Source: Paenibacillus paeoniae (lineage in GTDB: Bacteria; Bacillota; Bacilli; Paenibacillales; Paenibacillaceae). Taken from it: 64,000 bases of DNA. The translations under genes were made by a program, and so were the position numbers. Shown piece by piece: positions 41,816 to 51,326 of the stretch (position 1 is the first letter of the stretch; the number at the start of each line of letters is the position of its first letter). The notes below the pieces were generated by a model that worked only from the letters and a program-made list of their open reading frames with translations, made no database searches and was not told the DNA's origin. The stretch lies in the NCBI RefSeq assembly GCF_003388735.1, contig NZ_QUBQ01000003.1, positions 372,001-436,000 of the forward strand, in the 5' to 3' direction.

Positions 41816-42679
41816 TTATGCATTCATCTGGTGCTTCCATTCCTCATGCTGCAAGCGTACTTTGCTCCATATAGCATCACGGTCTGTCATGTCGTAGGCG
41901 ACCATCGTCTCTCCGAATACGTCTCCTAACACGTCAAGCCACTGGGATTGTGTGCGAAGCTCGGTTTTTATGATTCCATGATCATCTCTTTGTGCCCATA
42001 TGCAGCCTCGAAGCTCGTTGCTGCCTTGCGCGTGTCTTTGGCGCAGCAAAAAGGTATTGACCCACGGTGACTCAGGCGAGGTGCTGTAATGCTCATGCTT
42101 CGGAACAAAGGCTGAGATTTGGTCTATGACCGCTGGTGCAATGTCGACCCCAAGAAAGGTTGCTTTCGGATCATGCTCCAGTCTCCATCCCCCAGCGACC
42201 ACATCGGATTCCATCACTTTGTACGTATAAGGCCCTTGTTGATGAATGCCGGCAGCTAGCGGCAGTGGATCATAAGGCATGTCGCCAAGACCGGCGTCAA
42301 TGATCCATCGCTCTTCTTGCTGCTGGTCATTGAACAGTGTAACGGTAAGGGCAAGATGAAAGCCGTTCACACGTGGTGACTCTCCCATGGGCTGAACTCC
42401 GGCCTGATGCCAGGCAACGCGATATCCTAGCGAACGCAGAAGCATGCTGAAGGCACCATTCAAGTGGAAGCAATACCCGCTGCGACCGTTCAAGATGAGC
42501 GATAAGGATTGTTGCGGATCGATGGAAGCAGGGCGACCTGCGAATATATCGAGAGACTGCCAGGATAGGCGCTCTACATGTGCGCGGTGAAGCTGGAACA
42601 GGTATGGAAGAGTAGGCTTCTCGATCTCGGAAATACCTAATCGATTCAAATAGCCTTTGACCTCAGATTTCGTTAACAT
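41816..42679 (-). CDS. Arylamine N-acetyltransferase
   Basis: 287 residues, NAT family. The catalytic triad is visible: C70 (RSGYCFHLNGAF), H109 (NGFHLALTV) and D129 (IIDAGLGD). It acetylates arylamines and hydrazines from acetyl-CoA through a Cys-acyl intermediate, for detoxification or secondary metabolism. The RGGYC motif is RSGYC here. AAGGAGGG precedes the ATG. It diverges from a MocR-type regulator across about 146 bp, and such regulators often control the gene they face. Confidence 0.9.
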   Translation of the reverse strand: MLTKSEVKGYLNRLGISEIEKPTLPYLFQLHRAHVERLSWQSLDIFAGRPASIDPQQSLSLILNGRSGYCFHLNGAFSMLLRSLGYRVAWHQAGVQPMGESPRVNGFHLALTVTLFNDQQQEERWIIDAGLGDMPYDPLPLAAGIHQQGPYTYKVMESDVVAGGWRLEHDPKATFLGVDIAPAVIDQISAFVPKHEHYSTSPESPWVNTFLLRQRHAQGSNELRGCIWAQRDDHGIIKTELRTQSQWLDVLGDVFGETMVAYDMTDRDAIWSKVRLQHEEWKHQMNA

Positions 42680-42759
42680 GACAATCCCTCCTTAAAGACG
42701 TAAATGATTAGCGGAATAAATGATGATTGTTGCGTCGTTGATCTTATTTTATACTGGAA

Positions 42760-42781
42760 CTGACTTTTATTGAACGGTCAG
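42760..42781. promoter_or_regulatory. Possible operator in the NAT/MocR divergent region
   Basis: CTGAC (42760-42764) and GTCAG (42777-42781) form a dyad with a 12-base gap, 45 bases before the regulator's ATG. The arms are short, so this is only a candidate. Confidence 0.3.
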
Positions 42782-42825
42782 ATTGGCAACGATATAAAAG
42801 ACAGATGGAAGAGAGGAACAAACGA

Positions 42826-44256
42826 ATGATTGAAATTGTCATATCCGACCAGACGGATCAGCCGCAATATATGCAGCTATACAGTCAACTTCGCGATCAT
42901 ATCCGAAACGGCATTATACGCAATGGAACGAAGCTGCCGTCTGTACGCGCTCTACAGGCACAGCTTAATTGCAGCAAGACGCCTATAGAGACCGCGTATC
43001 AGATGCTTGTAGTAGAAGGGTATGCCGTAAGCAAGCCAAGATCGGGTTTATATGCGGTTGCGCCCCATGTAGCTTCTCCATTGGATAGGCTGGCTCATCC
43101 AGAAAGTGAAAGCTTGCGATCAGACAGTCTGCCGCTCAGAGATACCCCAGCTCCTCCGTACCCAATCACTATTGACTTTGACCCTGCAGCCGTAGATAAA
43201 GAGGCCTTTCCCGTGCGTACGTGGAAGAAAGTGCTTCATGATACGTTGGAGAGCAAGGTTGCCAGCTATTGCGGCTATGGCGATCTGAAAGGTGAGTATG
43301 AATTGCGCTCTGTGCTGGCGGATTATGTGCGACAGGCGAGGGGAGTGGAGTGCACGCCTGATCAAATCGTCATCAGCGTAGGCATTGCCAGCAGCATCCG
43401 ACTCCTGACGGCACTGCTTGACAGCATCAGCAGCATAGCGATAGAAGAACCAGGATTTCGGAAGGTGCGAGAGCAATTGCTGCATGAAGGATTAAAGGTA
43501 GTGCCTGTTCCCGTAGGTGATCTAGGCATCTCAGTGGAATTGGTAAAGAAAAGTGGAGCGGAAGCTGTGTATGTGACGCCTTCTCATCAATACCCTACGG
43601 GAAGCATTATGCCGTATGCGGAGCGGGAGAGGCTGCTTGAATGGGCTAACGCTACGGCCTCGTATATTATCGAAGATGATTATGACGGCGAATTTCGGTA
43701 TCAGGGCAGACCAATTCCCTCTCTTCAAAGTTTGGACCGGCACGGAAGAGTAATCTACATCGGTACGTTCTCCAAAGCGTTCACCCCTGCGCTCCGTATG
43801 AACTATATGGTGCTGCCGCGTCAGCTGTCATCCCGATTGGAGTCCTTCCGCCACTTAATGCTGATTCCTTCAAGAATTGATCAAATGGCGATGAAGAGCT
43901 TTATCGAGCAAGGGCATTGGTATCGACATATCCGGCGAATGCGCAAGGTGTATCGGAGAAAGCATCATCATTTAATTGAGTTATTGAGCCAGAATTTTGG
44001 CGATAAAGTGACTATAACCGGGCATAGCGCCGGACTTCATATTGGGGTAGAAGTGCGAACAGGTCACAGTGCAGCAGAATTGCTGGAGCGTGCGGCAAAG
44101 GCAGGTGTGCGCGTCTATGATTTTGGGCACTTGTGGATGACGAATGGGCCACATGAAAGGGCAAATCCGAATGTTTACTTCGGATTCGCCGGAATTAACG
44201 AGAAGGAGATGGAGCAGGGCATTAAACTGCTTCACGAAGCCTGGAAGGGGATATAG
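42826..44256 (+). CDS. MocR-type (GntR plus aminotransferase domain) regulator
   Basis: 476 residues. The N-terminal GntR winged helix (about 1-75, YMQLYSQLRDHIRNGII ... KLPSVRALQAQL) is joined by a linker to a fold-type I aminotransferase domain, with IEEPGFRKVR, YVTPSHQYPTG, IIEDDYDGEFRY and the PLP-Lys region GTFSKAFTPALRMNYM. MocR regulators bind pyridoxal phosphate or an aldimine as effector. The ATG at 42826 is preferred over 42805 because GAGAGG lies 9 bases upstream. Likely target: the divergent N-acetyltransferase and itself. Confidence 0.9.
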   Translation: MIEIVISDQTDQPQYMQLYSQLRDHIRNGIIRNGTKLPSVRALQAQLNCSKTPIETAYQMLVVEGYAVSKPRSGLYAVAPHVASPLDRLAHPESESLRSDSLPLRDTPAPPYPITIDFDPAAVDKEAFPVRTWKKVLHDTLESKVASYCGYGDLKGEYELRSVLADYVRQARGVECTPDQIVISVGIASSIRLLTALLDSISSIAIEEPGFRKVREQLLHEGLKVVPVPVGDLGISVELVKKSGAEAVYVTPSHQYPTGSIMPYAERERLLEWANATASYIIEDDYDGEFRYQGRPIPSLQSLDRHGRVIYIGTFSKAFTPALRMNYMVLPRQLSSRLESFRHLMLIPSRIDQMAMKSFIEQGHWYRHIRRMRKVYRRKHHHLIELLSQNFGDKVTITGHSAGLHIGVEVRTGHSAAELLERAAKAGVRVYDFGHLWMTNGPHERANPNVYFGFAGINEKEMEQGIKLLHEAWKGI

Positions 44257-44371
44257 TTGAACGCTGCCTCTGTCTAGTCTTAGGTCATTCTGTACGGTAT
44301 GGCAACTTTAACTATCGGATTGTTGAAGAGGAAATAAGGTGAATGGAATTGGGCACCCCTAACGATAAAAA

Positions 44372-44410
44372 ACCCGCAAGGGGCACTTGTAGAGTGTCCG
44401 CCTTGCGGGT
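44372..44410 (-). terminator. Terminator of the malto-oligosaccharide operon
   Basis: Stem ACCCGCAAGG / CCTTGCGGGT with a second inner pairing, followed on the minus strand by six T. It may also end the convergent regulator transcript. Confidence 0.8.
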
Positions 44411-44425
44411 AGTTGTGTCATGCTC

Positions 44426-46039
44426 TTATACGCGGTAGACAACAGCCTCGTAGGGCTGCAATTCCATCACGGTTTCTTGATTGGTTCTTGCGGAATGATT
44501 GCTGATGACGATATCGCCCAGCTCAGCTGCACCGCAATCTGCTGTATTGACGGTCGCCGGCTGCTCCGAGATGTTCAGAAGGACGAGCCAAGCTTCGTCG
44601 CCAAGCGTACGGGTATAAGCATAGATCTGATCATGATCGTCAAGATGAGTAGTGAAGCTGCCGTATATCATGACCTCATTGCGCTTGCGCAGTTCGATAA
44701 GTTTCTTATAGTAGTAGAATACGGAATTTGGGTCCGCCAAAGCTTGCTCGACGTTGATCGCCTTGTGATTCGGATTGACGCCCATCCACGGTTGACCAGT
44801 CGTGAAACCGCCTTGCTGCGAGCTGTCCCACTGCATTGGCGTACGAGAATTATCGCGCGACAGATGCTGCAGCTCTTTCAGTACTTCCTCCGAATCACGG
44901 CCTTTGCCGACTTCTTCCTTGTACTTGTTCTTCATCGAGATATCGTTGTATTCGTCGATGGAGGAGAAGCGGATGCCTGTCATGCCAATTTCCTCGCCTT
45001 GGTATACATAAGGCATGCCCGGCAAAGTATGAATCAGAGTTGCAAAGCAGGTAGCGGATTGTTCCCGGTATTCGGCATCGTTGCCGAAGCGAGTCACGAC
45101 CCGTGTATGATCATGGTTGTTCAGGAACTGCGAGTTCCAGCCCTTGCCCCACATGCCGTCATACCAGCGAGCCTGAATTTGCTTGAAGCGCTTCATGTCC
45201 CAATAAGCCATATAGTCGCAAACTTCAAAGTGGAACATGGTATTCAATTCATTGCGATCCTCGCCAACATAGAGCAAGCCGTCCTCAGGATTGACGAACG
45301 GAATCTCACCAACAGTGAACGCATCGTAATGCTGGAGCACCTTCTCATGCATTTCCTGCAAGTATTCGTGAATCCCCGGGTTGTTGCCCAGATAAGAAAT
45401 ATCGGATGGGTTCTCAGCGTCCGGGAAGCCTGGAATCTTGGCCAGCAGGTTGATGACGTCCATGCGGAAACCGTCAATTCCTTTATCTAGCCAGAAGCGC
45501 ATCAGACTATATACTTCCTCGCGAACCTTCTCGTTCTCCCAGTTCAGATCAGGCTGCTCGGAGGAAAAGGAATGGAAGTAGTATTCGCTCGTGGCTTCGT
45601 CGTATGTCCAAGCGGACGGAGCGAAGTAGGAGCGCCAATTGTTCGCTTCCTTGCGCCAGATGTAATAGTCGCGTTTCGAATTGTCGATCGAAGAACGTGA
45701 CTCCTTGAACCAGGAATGCTGATCGGATGTATGATTCACGACCAAGTCCATAATGAGCTTCATTCCGCGATCATGTACGGCTGACAAAAGCTTGTCGAAT
45801 GTACCCATCGTCCCGGCCTTCGCCATAACGGAACGATAATCCGCGATGTCGTAGCCATTGTCCACGTCAGGTGATTCGTAGCACGGATTGAGCCAAATGA
45901 CGTCTACGCCCAAGCTTTGAATATAATCCAGCTTCTGATAGACGCCCTCCAAATCTCCGTATCCGTCGCCATTGCTGTCATAAAAGCTGCGCCAATATAC
46001 TTGATAGACGACTGCTTCTTTCCACCAGGTTTTATTCAT
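44426..46039 (-). CDS. Alpha-glucosidase / oligo-1,6-glucosidase (GH13)
   Basis: 537 residues, GH13 of the oligo-1,6-glucosidase subgroup. Catalytic residues: nucleophile D194 (GFRMDVINLL), acid/base E245 (FTVGEIPF) and stabiliser D310 (NNHDHTR). The N-terminal signature is WWKEAVVYQVYWRSF. It hydrolyses the terminal glucosidic bonds of isomalto- or malto-oligosaccharides in the cytoplasm. The frame extends into the upstream gene, but homology and length place the start at the ATG at 46039, 4 bases after the debranching-enzyme stop. It is the last gene of the operon, before a strong terminator. Confidence 0.9.
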   Translation of the reverse strand: MNKTWWKEAVVYQVYWRSFYDSNGDGYGDLEGVYQKLDYIQSLGVDVIWLNPCYESPDVDNGYDIADYRSVMAKAGTMGTFDKLLSAVHDRGMKLIMDLVVNHTSDQHSWFKESRSSIDNSKRDYYIWRKEANNWRSYFAPSAWTYDEATSEYYFHSFSSEQPDLNWENEKVREEVYSLMRFWLDKGIDGFRMDVINLLAKIPGFPDAENPSDISYLGNNPGIHEYLQEMHEKVLQHYDAFTVGEIPFVNPEDGLLYVGEDRNELNTMFHFEVCDYMAYWDMKRFKQIQARWYDGMWGKGWNSQFLNNHDHTRVVTRFGNDAEYREQSATCFATLIHTLPGMPYVYQGEEIGMTGIRFSSIDEYNDISMKNKYKEEVGKGRDSEEVLKELQHLSRDNSRTPMQWDSSQQGGFTTGQPWMGVNPNHKAINVEQALADPNSVFYYYKKLIELRKRNEVMIYGSFTTHLDDHDQIYAYTRTLGDEAWLVLLNISEQPATVNTADCGAAELGDIVISNHSARTNQETVMELQPYEAVVYRV

Positions 46040-46043
46040 GTTG

Positions 46044-48128
46044 TTATCTACCCTTTCCAACTTCAACCGCATAGCCCGTTGTATTGCTGAGCACATTCAC
46101 ATGCAGGTCATCATTCGTCGTTAATCGTTGTACTTCAATGCTAAGATGGCCTTCGCCAATGGGAATTCGTTCGATCTTCAGCTTGTTCATGCCTTCAGGA
46201 AGAGCAGGATGCAGGTTAATCATGCGCTTCAAGGCATCCGGGAACAATCCCAGCGCCGTCTGCGCGATGACGACGGATACCGCCGCTGACCAAGCTTGCG
46301 GTGAGCATGTCGTCGGATAAGGAACGACGCCTTCACCTTCGTTGGTATAACCGCAGAACAGCTCAGGGAATCTTGCGTCCGCGAAGGAGCGTGAAGCTTC
46401 CAATAAGCTATCAATCAGCTGCACGGCTTCGCTTTCATAGCCGAGACGGCTTAGGCCGAGCAGGATAAATCCGTTATCATGAGGCCATACACTTCCATTG
46501 TGATAGCTCATCGGATAGTAGCCAGCGGCATCTGTACTCATCGTACGGATACCGAAGCCTCCGTTCATATCAGGTGAGCTTAGGCGCTCGGCTACTTTCG
46601 CCGCGCGTACCTTCTTCGGCAGCTCGCAGAAGAGCAAATGACCGGGATTGGAGGTGACGGAATGAACCGGATTCTGGTCTCGCTCCAATGCGATGGCGTA
46701 ATACTGTTCTTCTTCCATCCAATAACGAGACTCGAATTGAGTCTGCAATTGAAGGGCTTCTTGTCGCAGCTTCGCTCCCAGCTCGGCATTTCCGAGGTGG
46801 TCATAGATAGCGGCAAGCTGCTCCTTGGCGTAATAGACATAACCCTGAACTTCGCTTAGCGCGATAGGGGAGGTGGCGAGCTCGCCGCTTGGATGGACGA
46901 TGCAATTCGGCGAATCCTTCCAGCCCTGATTCGGGAAGCCTTGCTCCGCTTCTTGATGATAAGAGAGGAAGCCGCCGTATTGCTCGCTGTTCTCGTCGAT
47001 CCAAGCCAGCGCTTTCGAGACAGCGGGGGTCAATTCTTGGACCAGTGCCAGATCACCTGTCCACTTCACGTATTCGGCGAGAACCACGAGAAATAGCGGT
47101 GTCGCATCGACGGTGCCGAAGTAAGGACCAAATGGGGATTGTCCCGAAGCTACTAGTTCACCGAAGCGCATTTCATGCATGATTTTGCCCGGCTGCTCGT
47201 CTCGCGTAGCGTCATACTTGGTGCCTTGCGATGAAGCAAGCGTACGTAAGGTTGCTTTGGCCGTCTCAGGTTGCAGCATCAGCATATAAAGGGAAGTAAT
47301 CAAGCTGTCCCTGCCAAACGGTGCAGCAAACCATGGTAAGCCTGCTGTAGGCATCTTGCCATAGCCATAATCGGTCAGCAGCATCTTCAGATCCTGTACG
47401 CTGCGGCTGAATACGCGCTGGAATGCAGGATGATCCGTGTCCACGGTCATCGTATCTTCCTTCCAGGATCGGTAGTTCTCGGCAAGAGAAGCCAATCCGT
47501 TCTCGAAGGGAGGGAGGGACCTCTTGTGAAGCGCCTCCCAGTCTGGCGTAATCATAAAATGAATGGACACCGATTCGCGCGGCTGCAATACCTGGTTGAA
47601 CCGGACATGCCCGGCTTCACTCACATCGGCAAGCTCCGAATCCCACTGAATATGAATGAAACGCTCCATGTCGTCTTTGCCAGAGTATTGCAGTGTAATG
47701 CCGTCCCTGTTGTACTCGGTATGACTGACATGTCCAACATCGCCGGTACGGTATCGGCGAACGAGGAACATATCTTGAAAGTCTGCTCCGAACAACATAT
47801 CGATATCGGCTGGTCTGGCATCCGGGAAGAAGTTCGTCACGGTAATTCGTTCATGCAGCGATCCTTCATAGATATAGCGCTCCCGGATAATCTCCATTGC
47901 ACCAACGTCTTTCGTCTGATTCATAAGCCGAAGCTTAGTATAGTAGCTTTGGTCCAGATGGGAGGAGAGCAGCTCCGGCAGCTCTCCATTCATTCTCAAT
48001 TCCATCTCGCTCAGGAAGCGAGTATCTCTTGCATAGAGACCGTAACCGTCCTCAGAGCCTGCGGACATATCTCCGTTAGGCGCTGTCAGGCAGAACAAAT
48101 CTCCTTCTTTCATTACGCAGTTATTCAT
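46044..48128 (-). CDS. Amylo-alpha-1,6-glucosidase / glycogen debranching-type enzyme
   Basis: 694 residues. The N-terminal half is the GDE_N_bis beta domain (about 5-200, SEDGYGLYARDTRFLSEMEL). The C-terminal half is an (alpha/alpha)6 barrel with GLPWFAAPFGRDSLITSLYML, WIDENSEQYGGFLSYH and YHNGSVWPHDNGFILLGL, typical of the amylo-alpha-1,6-glucosidase family. It removes 1,6-linked branches of imported or stored glucans. It lies between the transport genes and the GH13 gene, 18 bases after the permease stop. Confidence 0.88.
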   Translation of the reverse strand: MNNCVMKEGDLFCLTAPNGDMSAGSEDGYGLYARDTRFLSEMELRMNGELPELLSSHLDQSYYTKLRLMNQTKDVGAMEIIRERYIYEGSLHERITVTNFFPDARPADIDMLFGADFQDMFLVRRYRTGDVGHVSHTEYNRDGITLQYSGKDDMERFIHIQWDSELADVSEAGHVRFNQVLQPRESVSIHFMITPDWEALHKRSLPPFENGLASLAENYRSWKEDTMTVDTDHPAFQRVFSRSVQDLKMLLTDYGYGKMPTAGLPWFAAPFGRDSLITSLYMLMLQPETAKATLRTLASSQGTKYDATRDEQPGKIMHEMRFGELVASGQSPFGPYFGTVDATPLFLVVLAEYVKWTGDLALVQELTPAVSKALAWIDENSEQYGGFLSYHQEAEQGFPNQGWKDSPNCIVHPSGELATSPIALSEVQGYVYYAKEQLAAIYDHLGNAELGAKLRQEALQLQTQFESRYWMEEEQYYAIALERDQNPVHSVTSNPGHLLFCELPKKVRAAKVAERLSSPDMNGGFGIRTMSTDAAGYYPMSYHNGSVWPHDNGFILLGLSRLGYESEAVQLIDSLLEASRSFADARFPELFCGYTNEGEGVVPYPTTCSPQAWSAAVSVVIAQTALGLFPDALKRMINLHPALPEGMNKLKIERIPIGEGHLSIEVQRLTTNDDLHVNVLSNTTGYAVEVGKGR

Positions 48129-48146
48129 GTTGTCAGTTCCTCCTGC

Positions 48147-48983
48147 TTACTTCACTGCGCCTTCGGCGACACCTTTAATGATGTGTTTTTGTGCTATGAA
48201 ATAGAAGATGACAACCGGAATAATGGACAGCACGAGGCCGGCCATCGCCAGGTTCCATACAATCGTAAACTCTCCAAAGAAGTAGAACGTGGAAAGCGGA
48301 ATGGTACGCAAGCCTTTATCCGAAAGAGTCAGGGATGGGAGCAGATAGTCGTTCCACATCATGATGACGTCCAGAATGGCAACGGTAATCGTGATCGTCT
48401 TCAGCATCGGAAATACGATGCGCCAGAATACGCCGAACTTGGTGCAGCCGTCAAGCGTAGCGGCTTCTTCGAGCGCAATTGGAACAGACTTGATAAAGCC
48501 GTGATACAAGAAGACAGCCATACTTGCATGGAAGCCTACGTTCATGAAGATCAGGCCGCCGTGCGTATTAAGCATCGGGATATGCAGAGTATTGCCAATC
48601 CAGCCCATGACCTGCATAAGCGGCATCATAAGTGTCTGGAACGGAATAAGCATGGTCGATACGAGCACCATGAAAATGATCTGGCTCAGTCTGTTGTTCG
48701 AGCGTACGAGCATCCATGCAGTCATGGAGGCCAGCACCACGATGAACAGAAGAGAGATGAGCGTAACGAACAACGAGTTGCCGAACGCCGTCAGGAAGTT
48801 CATCTTCTGCATCGCTTGAGCATAATACTCAAAGCTGAAGGAGGATGGCAGCGCCAGAGCGTTCTCGTACAGCTCGGATCGAGTTTTGAACGAGTTCACG
48901 ATCATGATGTAGATCGGCGACAAAAAGAGGATGGCGATGACGACAAGCAAGGCTTCCAGAATAAATTTGCTTGTTTTCTTCAT
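48147..48983 (-). CDS. Sugar ABC transporter permease (MalG type)
   Basis: 278 residues with six membrane segments. The EAA loop that docks the ATPase is EEAATLDGCTKFGVFWRI, about residues 172-189. Second of the two permeases of a carbohydrate uptake transporter-1 system. Its ATG overlaps the stop of the first permease in a TAATG, so the two are translationally coupled. No ATPase gene is in the operon, so a shared MsmX/UgpC-like ATPase elsewhere is expected, as in many Bacillales sugar importers. Confidence 0.92.
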   Translation of the reverse strand: MKKTSKFILEALLVVIAILFLSPIYIMIVNSFKTRSELYENALALPSSFSFEYYAQAMQKMNFLTAFGNSLFVTLISLLFIVVLASMTAWMLVRSNNRLSQIIFMVLVSTMLIPFQTLMMPLMQVMGWIGNTLHIPMLNTHGGLIFMNVGFHASMAVFLYHGFIKSVPIALEEAATLDGCTKFGVFWRIVFPMLKTITITVAILDVIMMWNDYLLPSLTLSDKGLRTIPLSTFYFFGEFTIVWNLAMAGLVLSIIPVVIFYFIAQKHIIKGVAEGAVK

Positions 48984-49864
48984 TACATTTGCACCTCTCT
49001 TTTCTTCGTGATGTACACCTGAACAAGCGTTACTACGGCTACAATTACGAAGAAGACAATCGCTTTCGCTTGACCGATACCGTAACGGCTATAGCCGAAG
49101 ATTTCGTTGAAAATGTTCATAGCGAACATTTCAGTGGAGTTGATCGGACCGCCGCCGGTGAGCGACAGGTTGACATCGAATATTTTGAATGCGCCGGATA
49201 GCGTCAAGAATAGGCAAATGGTAAAGGATGGCATCAGCAGCGGGAAAATAATCTTGGTCAGTCTGTGCCAAGCATTGGCTCCATCGACCTTCGCCGCTTC
49301 CATCATGTCATCAGGAATGCCTTGAATTCCCGCAATGTAAATAATCATGGTATAACCAGCCATCTGCCATGCAAACACGACCGCAATCGCGTACAGGGCA
49401 TAATCGGGATTAAGCAGCCAGTTGAAGAAGACGCCGCCCATGCCTGTATTTTCCCCGACATACTTGAATACATCGGTAAAAATAAATTTCCAGATGTAAC
49501 CTAAAATCAGGCCGCCGATCAGGTTCGGCATAAAGAACAATGTTCTTGCAATGTTGCTTGTGCGCAGCTTGGATGTCACAAGCAGAGATAGGGCAAGGCC
49601 CATGACATTGACAATGATAAGAGCTAGAAATGTAAATTTAATCGTGAGCCAAGCCGACTTCATAAAACGTTCGTCTTGGAAGATATGAACGTAGTTGTCG
49701 AAACCCACAAATACCTTCGGATTGGCCGGGATACCGTCCCAGCTAATGAAGGAGTAATAGATGCCTATGGCAAAGGGGATGAGGACAACGATGGAAAAAA
49801 TCGTAAGCAGGGGCAATGTAAATAAAGCGTACCAGGCTCTATTTTTGCTCGCATTCATGTGCAT
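48983..49864 (-). CDS. Sugar ABC transporter permease (MalF/LacF type)
   Basis: 293 residues, six membrane segments, with the EAA loop in MMEAAKVDGANAWHRLTKII. It pairs with the MalG-type permease directly downstream. Two ATGs (49864 and 49858) are possible; the ribosome binding site is weak, in keeping with lower expression than the binding protein. A strong hairpin lies between the binding-protein gene and this one. Confidence 0.91.
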   Translation of the reverse strand: MHMNASKNRAWYALFTLPLLTIFSIVVLIPFAIGIYYSFISWDGIPANPKVFVGFDNYVHIFQDERFMKSAWLTIKFTFLALIIVNVMGLALSLLVTSKLRTSNIARTLFFMPNLIGGLILGYIWKFIFTDVFKYVGENTGMGGVFFNWLLNPDYALYAIAVVFAWQMAGYTMIIYIAGIQGIPDDMMEAAKVDGANAWHRLTKIIFPLLMPSFTICLFLTLSGAFKIFDVNLSLTGGGPINSTEMFAMNIFNEIFGYSRYGIGQAKAIVFFVIVAVVTLVQVYITKKREVQM

Positions 49865-49910
49865 TCACTCATTTCGGAGTAATTTCGGTCCGTACGGAAG
49901 TTCAAAGAGA

Positions 49911-49944
49911 GAAAACTAACCTGGACCCTGCCAGGTTAGTTTTC
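49911..49944 (-). terminator. Intra-operon hairpin between binding protein and permeases
   Basis: 14-bp perfect stem GAAAACTAACCTGG / CCAGGTTAGTTTTC with a 6-base loop and U-rich flank on the minus strand. As a partial terminator or 3'-end stabiliser it would give more binding protein than permease. Confidence 0.75.
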
Positions 49945-49980
49945 CGTTAATCAGCATTTGCCGGTTATGACAAGAGAAGC

Positions 49981-51240
49981 TTATTGCTTAGGAGCTTTCG
50001 CCCATACTTCGTCAAGCTTCTGTAGCAATTGTGCGCCAGTCATAGACTTGTTCAGGAAAAACTCTTGTGTAACAGGTGCCAGATCGTTCTGGATGATGCC
50101 TTGCGGGAAGTGAGTCAGAGCCCAAGGAATGGTGTTGCCGCTCACTGTAGCTTCGGATACCGCTTGGGACAGCGGATCCAGATCTTTTGTTTCGATATTC
50201 GTCATCGCTGGAATGAATTTGAATTCGTTTACGATGATGTTTTTGCCTGTCTCGCTGTTGTACAGCCATTCCAGGAATGCGTTAGCCGCTTTAATCTGGT
50301 CGGCGGATGCTTTGTTGTTGATAACCCAGATCCCAGGGATATCTACAGCCAGCTTCGTGTTGCCTGCAAGCGGCATAGCCATCATGCTCGCATTAATGTC
50401 CTTGTAGTCTTGCAGCATGCCGTAGCTCCAGTTGCCTTGGTGGACAATAGCTGTCTTGCCGGTTGCGAAGTCGCCCATTTGCGTATCGTAAGTGACTTCA
50501 AGCGGATTTTTAGCCAGGTCGCGAATGGCTTCCATGAATTGACCAAACTCTTGGAATTCTTTTGTATCAGCCATCTTCACTTCGCCTTTGTTCAACTTCT
50601 CGATGAACGCTACAGGATCTGCTTGAAGAGCGAAAGGCGTGTTCAGGATGTGACCGATTAGGAAGTATGCTTCCTGAGAAAGGCTGAAGCCGTTAATGCC
50701 TTTGGCTTTGCTTTCTTCCAGGAATGCCTTGAAGGATGCAAGGTCCGTAATTTTGGCAGGATCAACAAGGTCTTTGTTGTAGACGAAGCCGAAGCCTTCT
50801 ACGCCAATCGGAACACCGATGTTCTTGTCGTCAATCTTCACGTCCATGTTCGGAGCGATGTTCTTAATGTAAGACTCATTGCTCATGTCATAGTAGTAAG
50901 ATTTGAACTTGTTGGTCTCTGCACCGGGTTGAACGCCGAAGATTGTAGGACCTTCGCCTGCGTTCAGCTTCGCTTGAAGCTGAGTCAGGTAGTTGTCGCC
51001 AGCGGAACCCCAAACCTCGATTTCGTTGCCTGTTTCTTCCTTATACTTCTTGGCCATTGCTTCCAATTGGTCTGCGATTTCAACTTTGGATTGGAACAGC
51101 GAGATCTTAGGAAGCTTCTGGCTTCCGCCTTCGCCGTTTGAACCGCCGTTATTGGTATTGTTCCCGCCGCATGCAGCGAGGATGGTAAGTAGCATAACGG
51201 AACTGATCATGATGGAAATAAAGCGCTTTACATTTGTCAC
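49981..51240 (-). CDS. Sugar ABC transporter substrate-binding lipoprotein
   Basis: About 419 residues, family 1 solute-binding protein. Lipoprotein signal peptide with lipobox LAAC (LLTILAACGG), a Gly/Asn-rich linker, then the mature domain (FATGKTAIVHQGNWSYGML, typical of maltodextrin-type binding proteins). It delivers the oligosaccharide to the two permeases. The frame starts at a TTG at 51246, but AAGGGGG is only 3 bases from it; the GTG at 51240 has the proper 9-base spacing. First gene of the operon, with a good promoter and six GTAAAA boxes in front. Ligand inferred as malto- or isomalto-oligosaccharide from the downstream enzymes. Confidence 0.9.
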   Translation of the reverse strand: MTNVKRFISIMISSVMLLTILAACGGNNTNNGGSNGEGGSQKLPKISLFQSKVEIADQLEAMAKKYKEETGNEIEVWGSAGDNYLTQLQAKLNAGEGPTIFGVQPGAETNKFKSYYYDMSNESYIKNIAPNMDVKIDDKNIGVPIGVEGFGFVYNKDLVDPAKITDLASFKAFLEESKAKGINGFSLSQEAYFLIGHILNTPFALQADPVAFIEKLNKGEVKMADTKEFQEFGQFMEAIRDLAKNPLEVTYDTQMGDFATGKTAIVHQGNWSYGMLQDYKDINASMMAMPLAGNTKLAVDIPGIWVINNKASADQIKAANAFLEWLYNSETGKNIIVNEFKFIPAMTNIETKDLDPLSQAVSEATVSGNTIPWALTHFPQGIIQNDLAPVTQEFFLNKSMTGAQLLQKLDEVWAKAPKQ

Positions 51241-51274
51241 TTGCAAGGTCCCCCTTTTGATGGATGTACCATTG

Positions 51275-51302
51275 ATTATAAACAGCCAGGTGATAAAGTC
51301 AA
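51275..51302 (-). promoter_or_regulatory. Promoter of the malto-oligosaccharide operon
   Basis: On the minus strand TTGACT (51297-51302), 16-base spacer, TATAAT (51275-51280), close to the sigma-A consensus, about 35 bases before the start codon. Confidence 0.7.
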
Positions 51303-51326
51303 TAAAAAACTTATGAATTTTAGATA

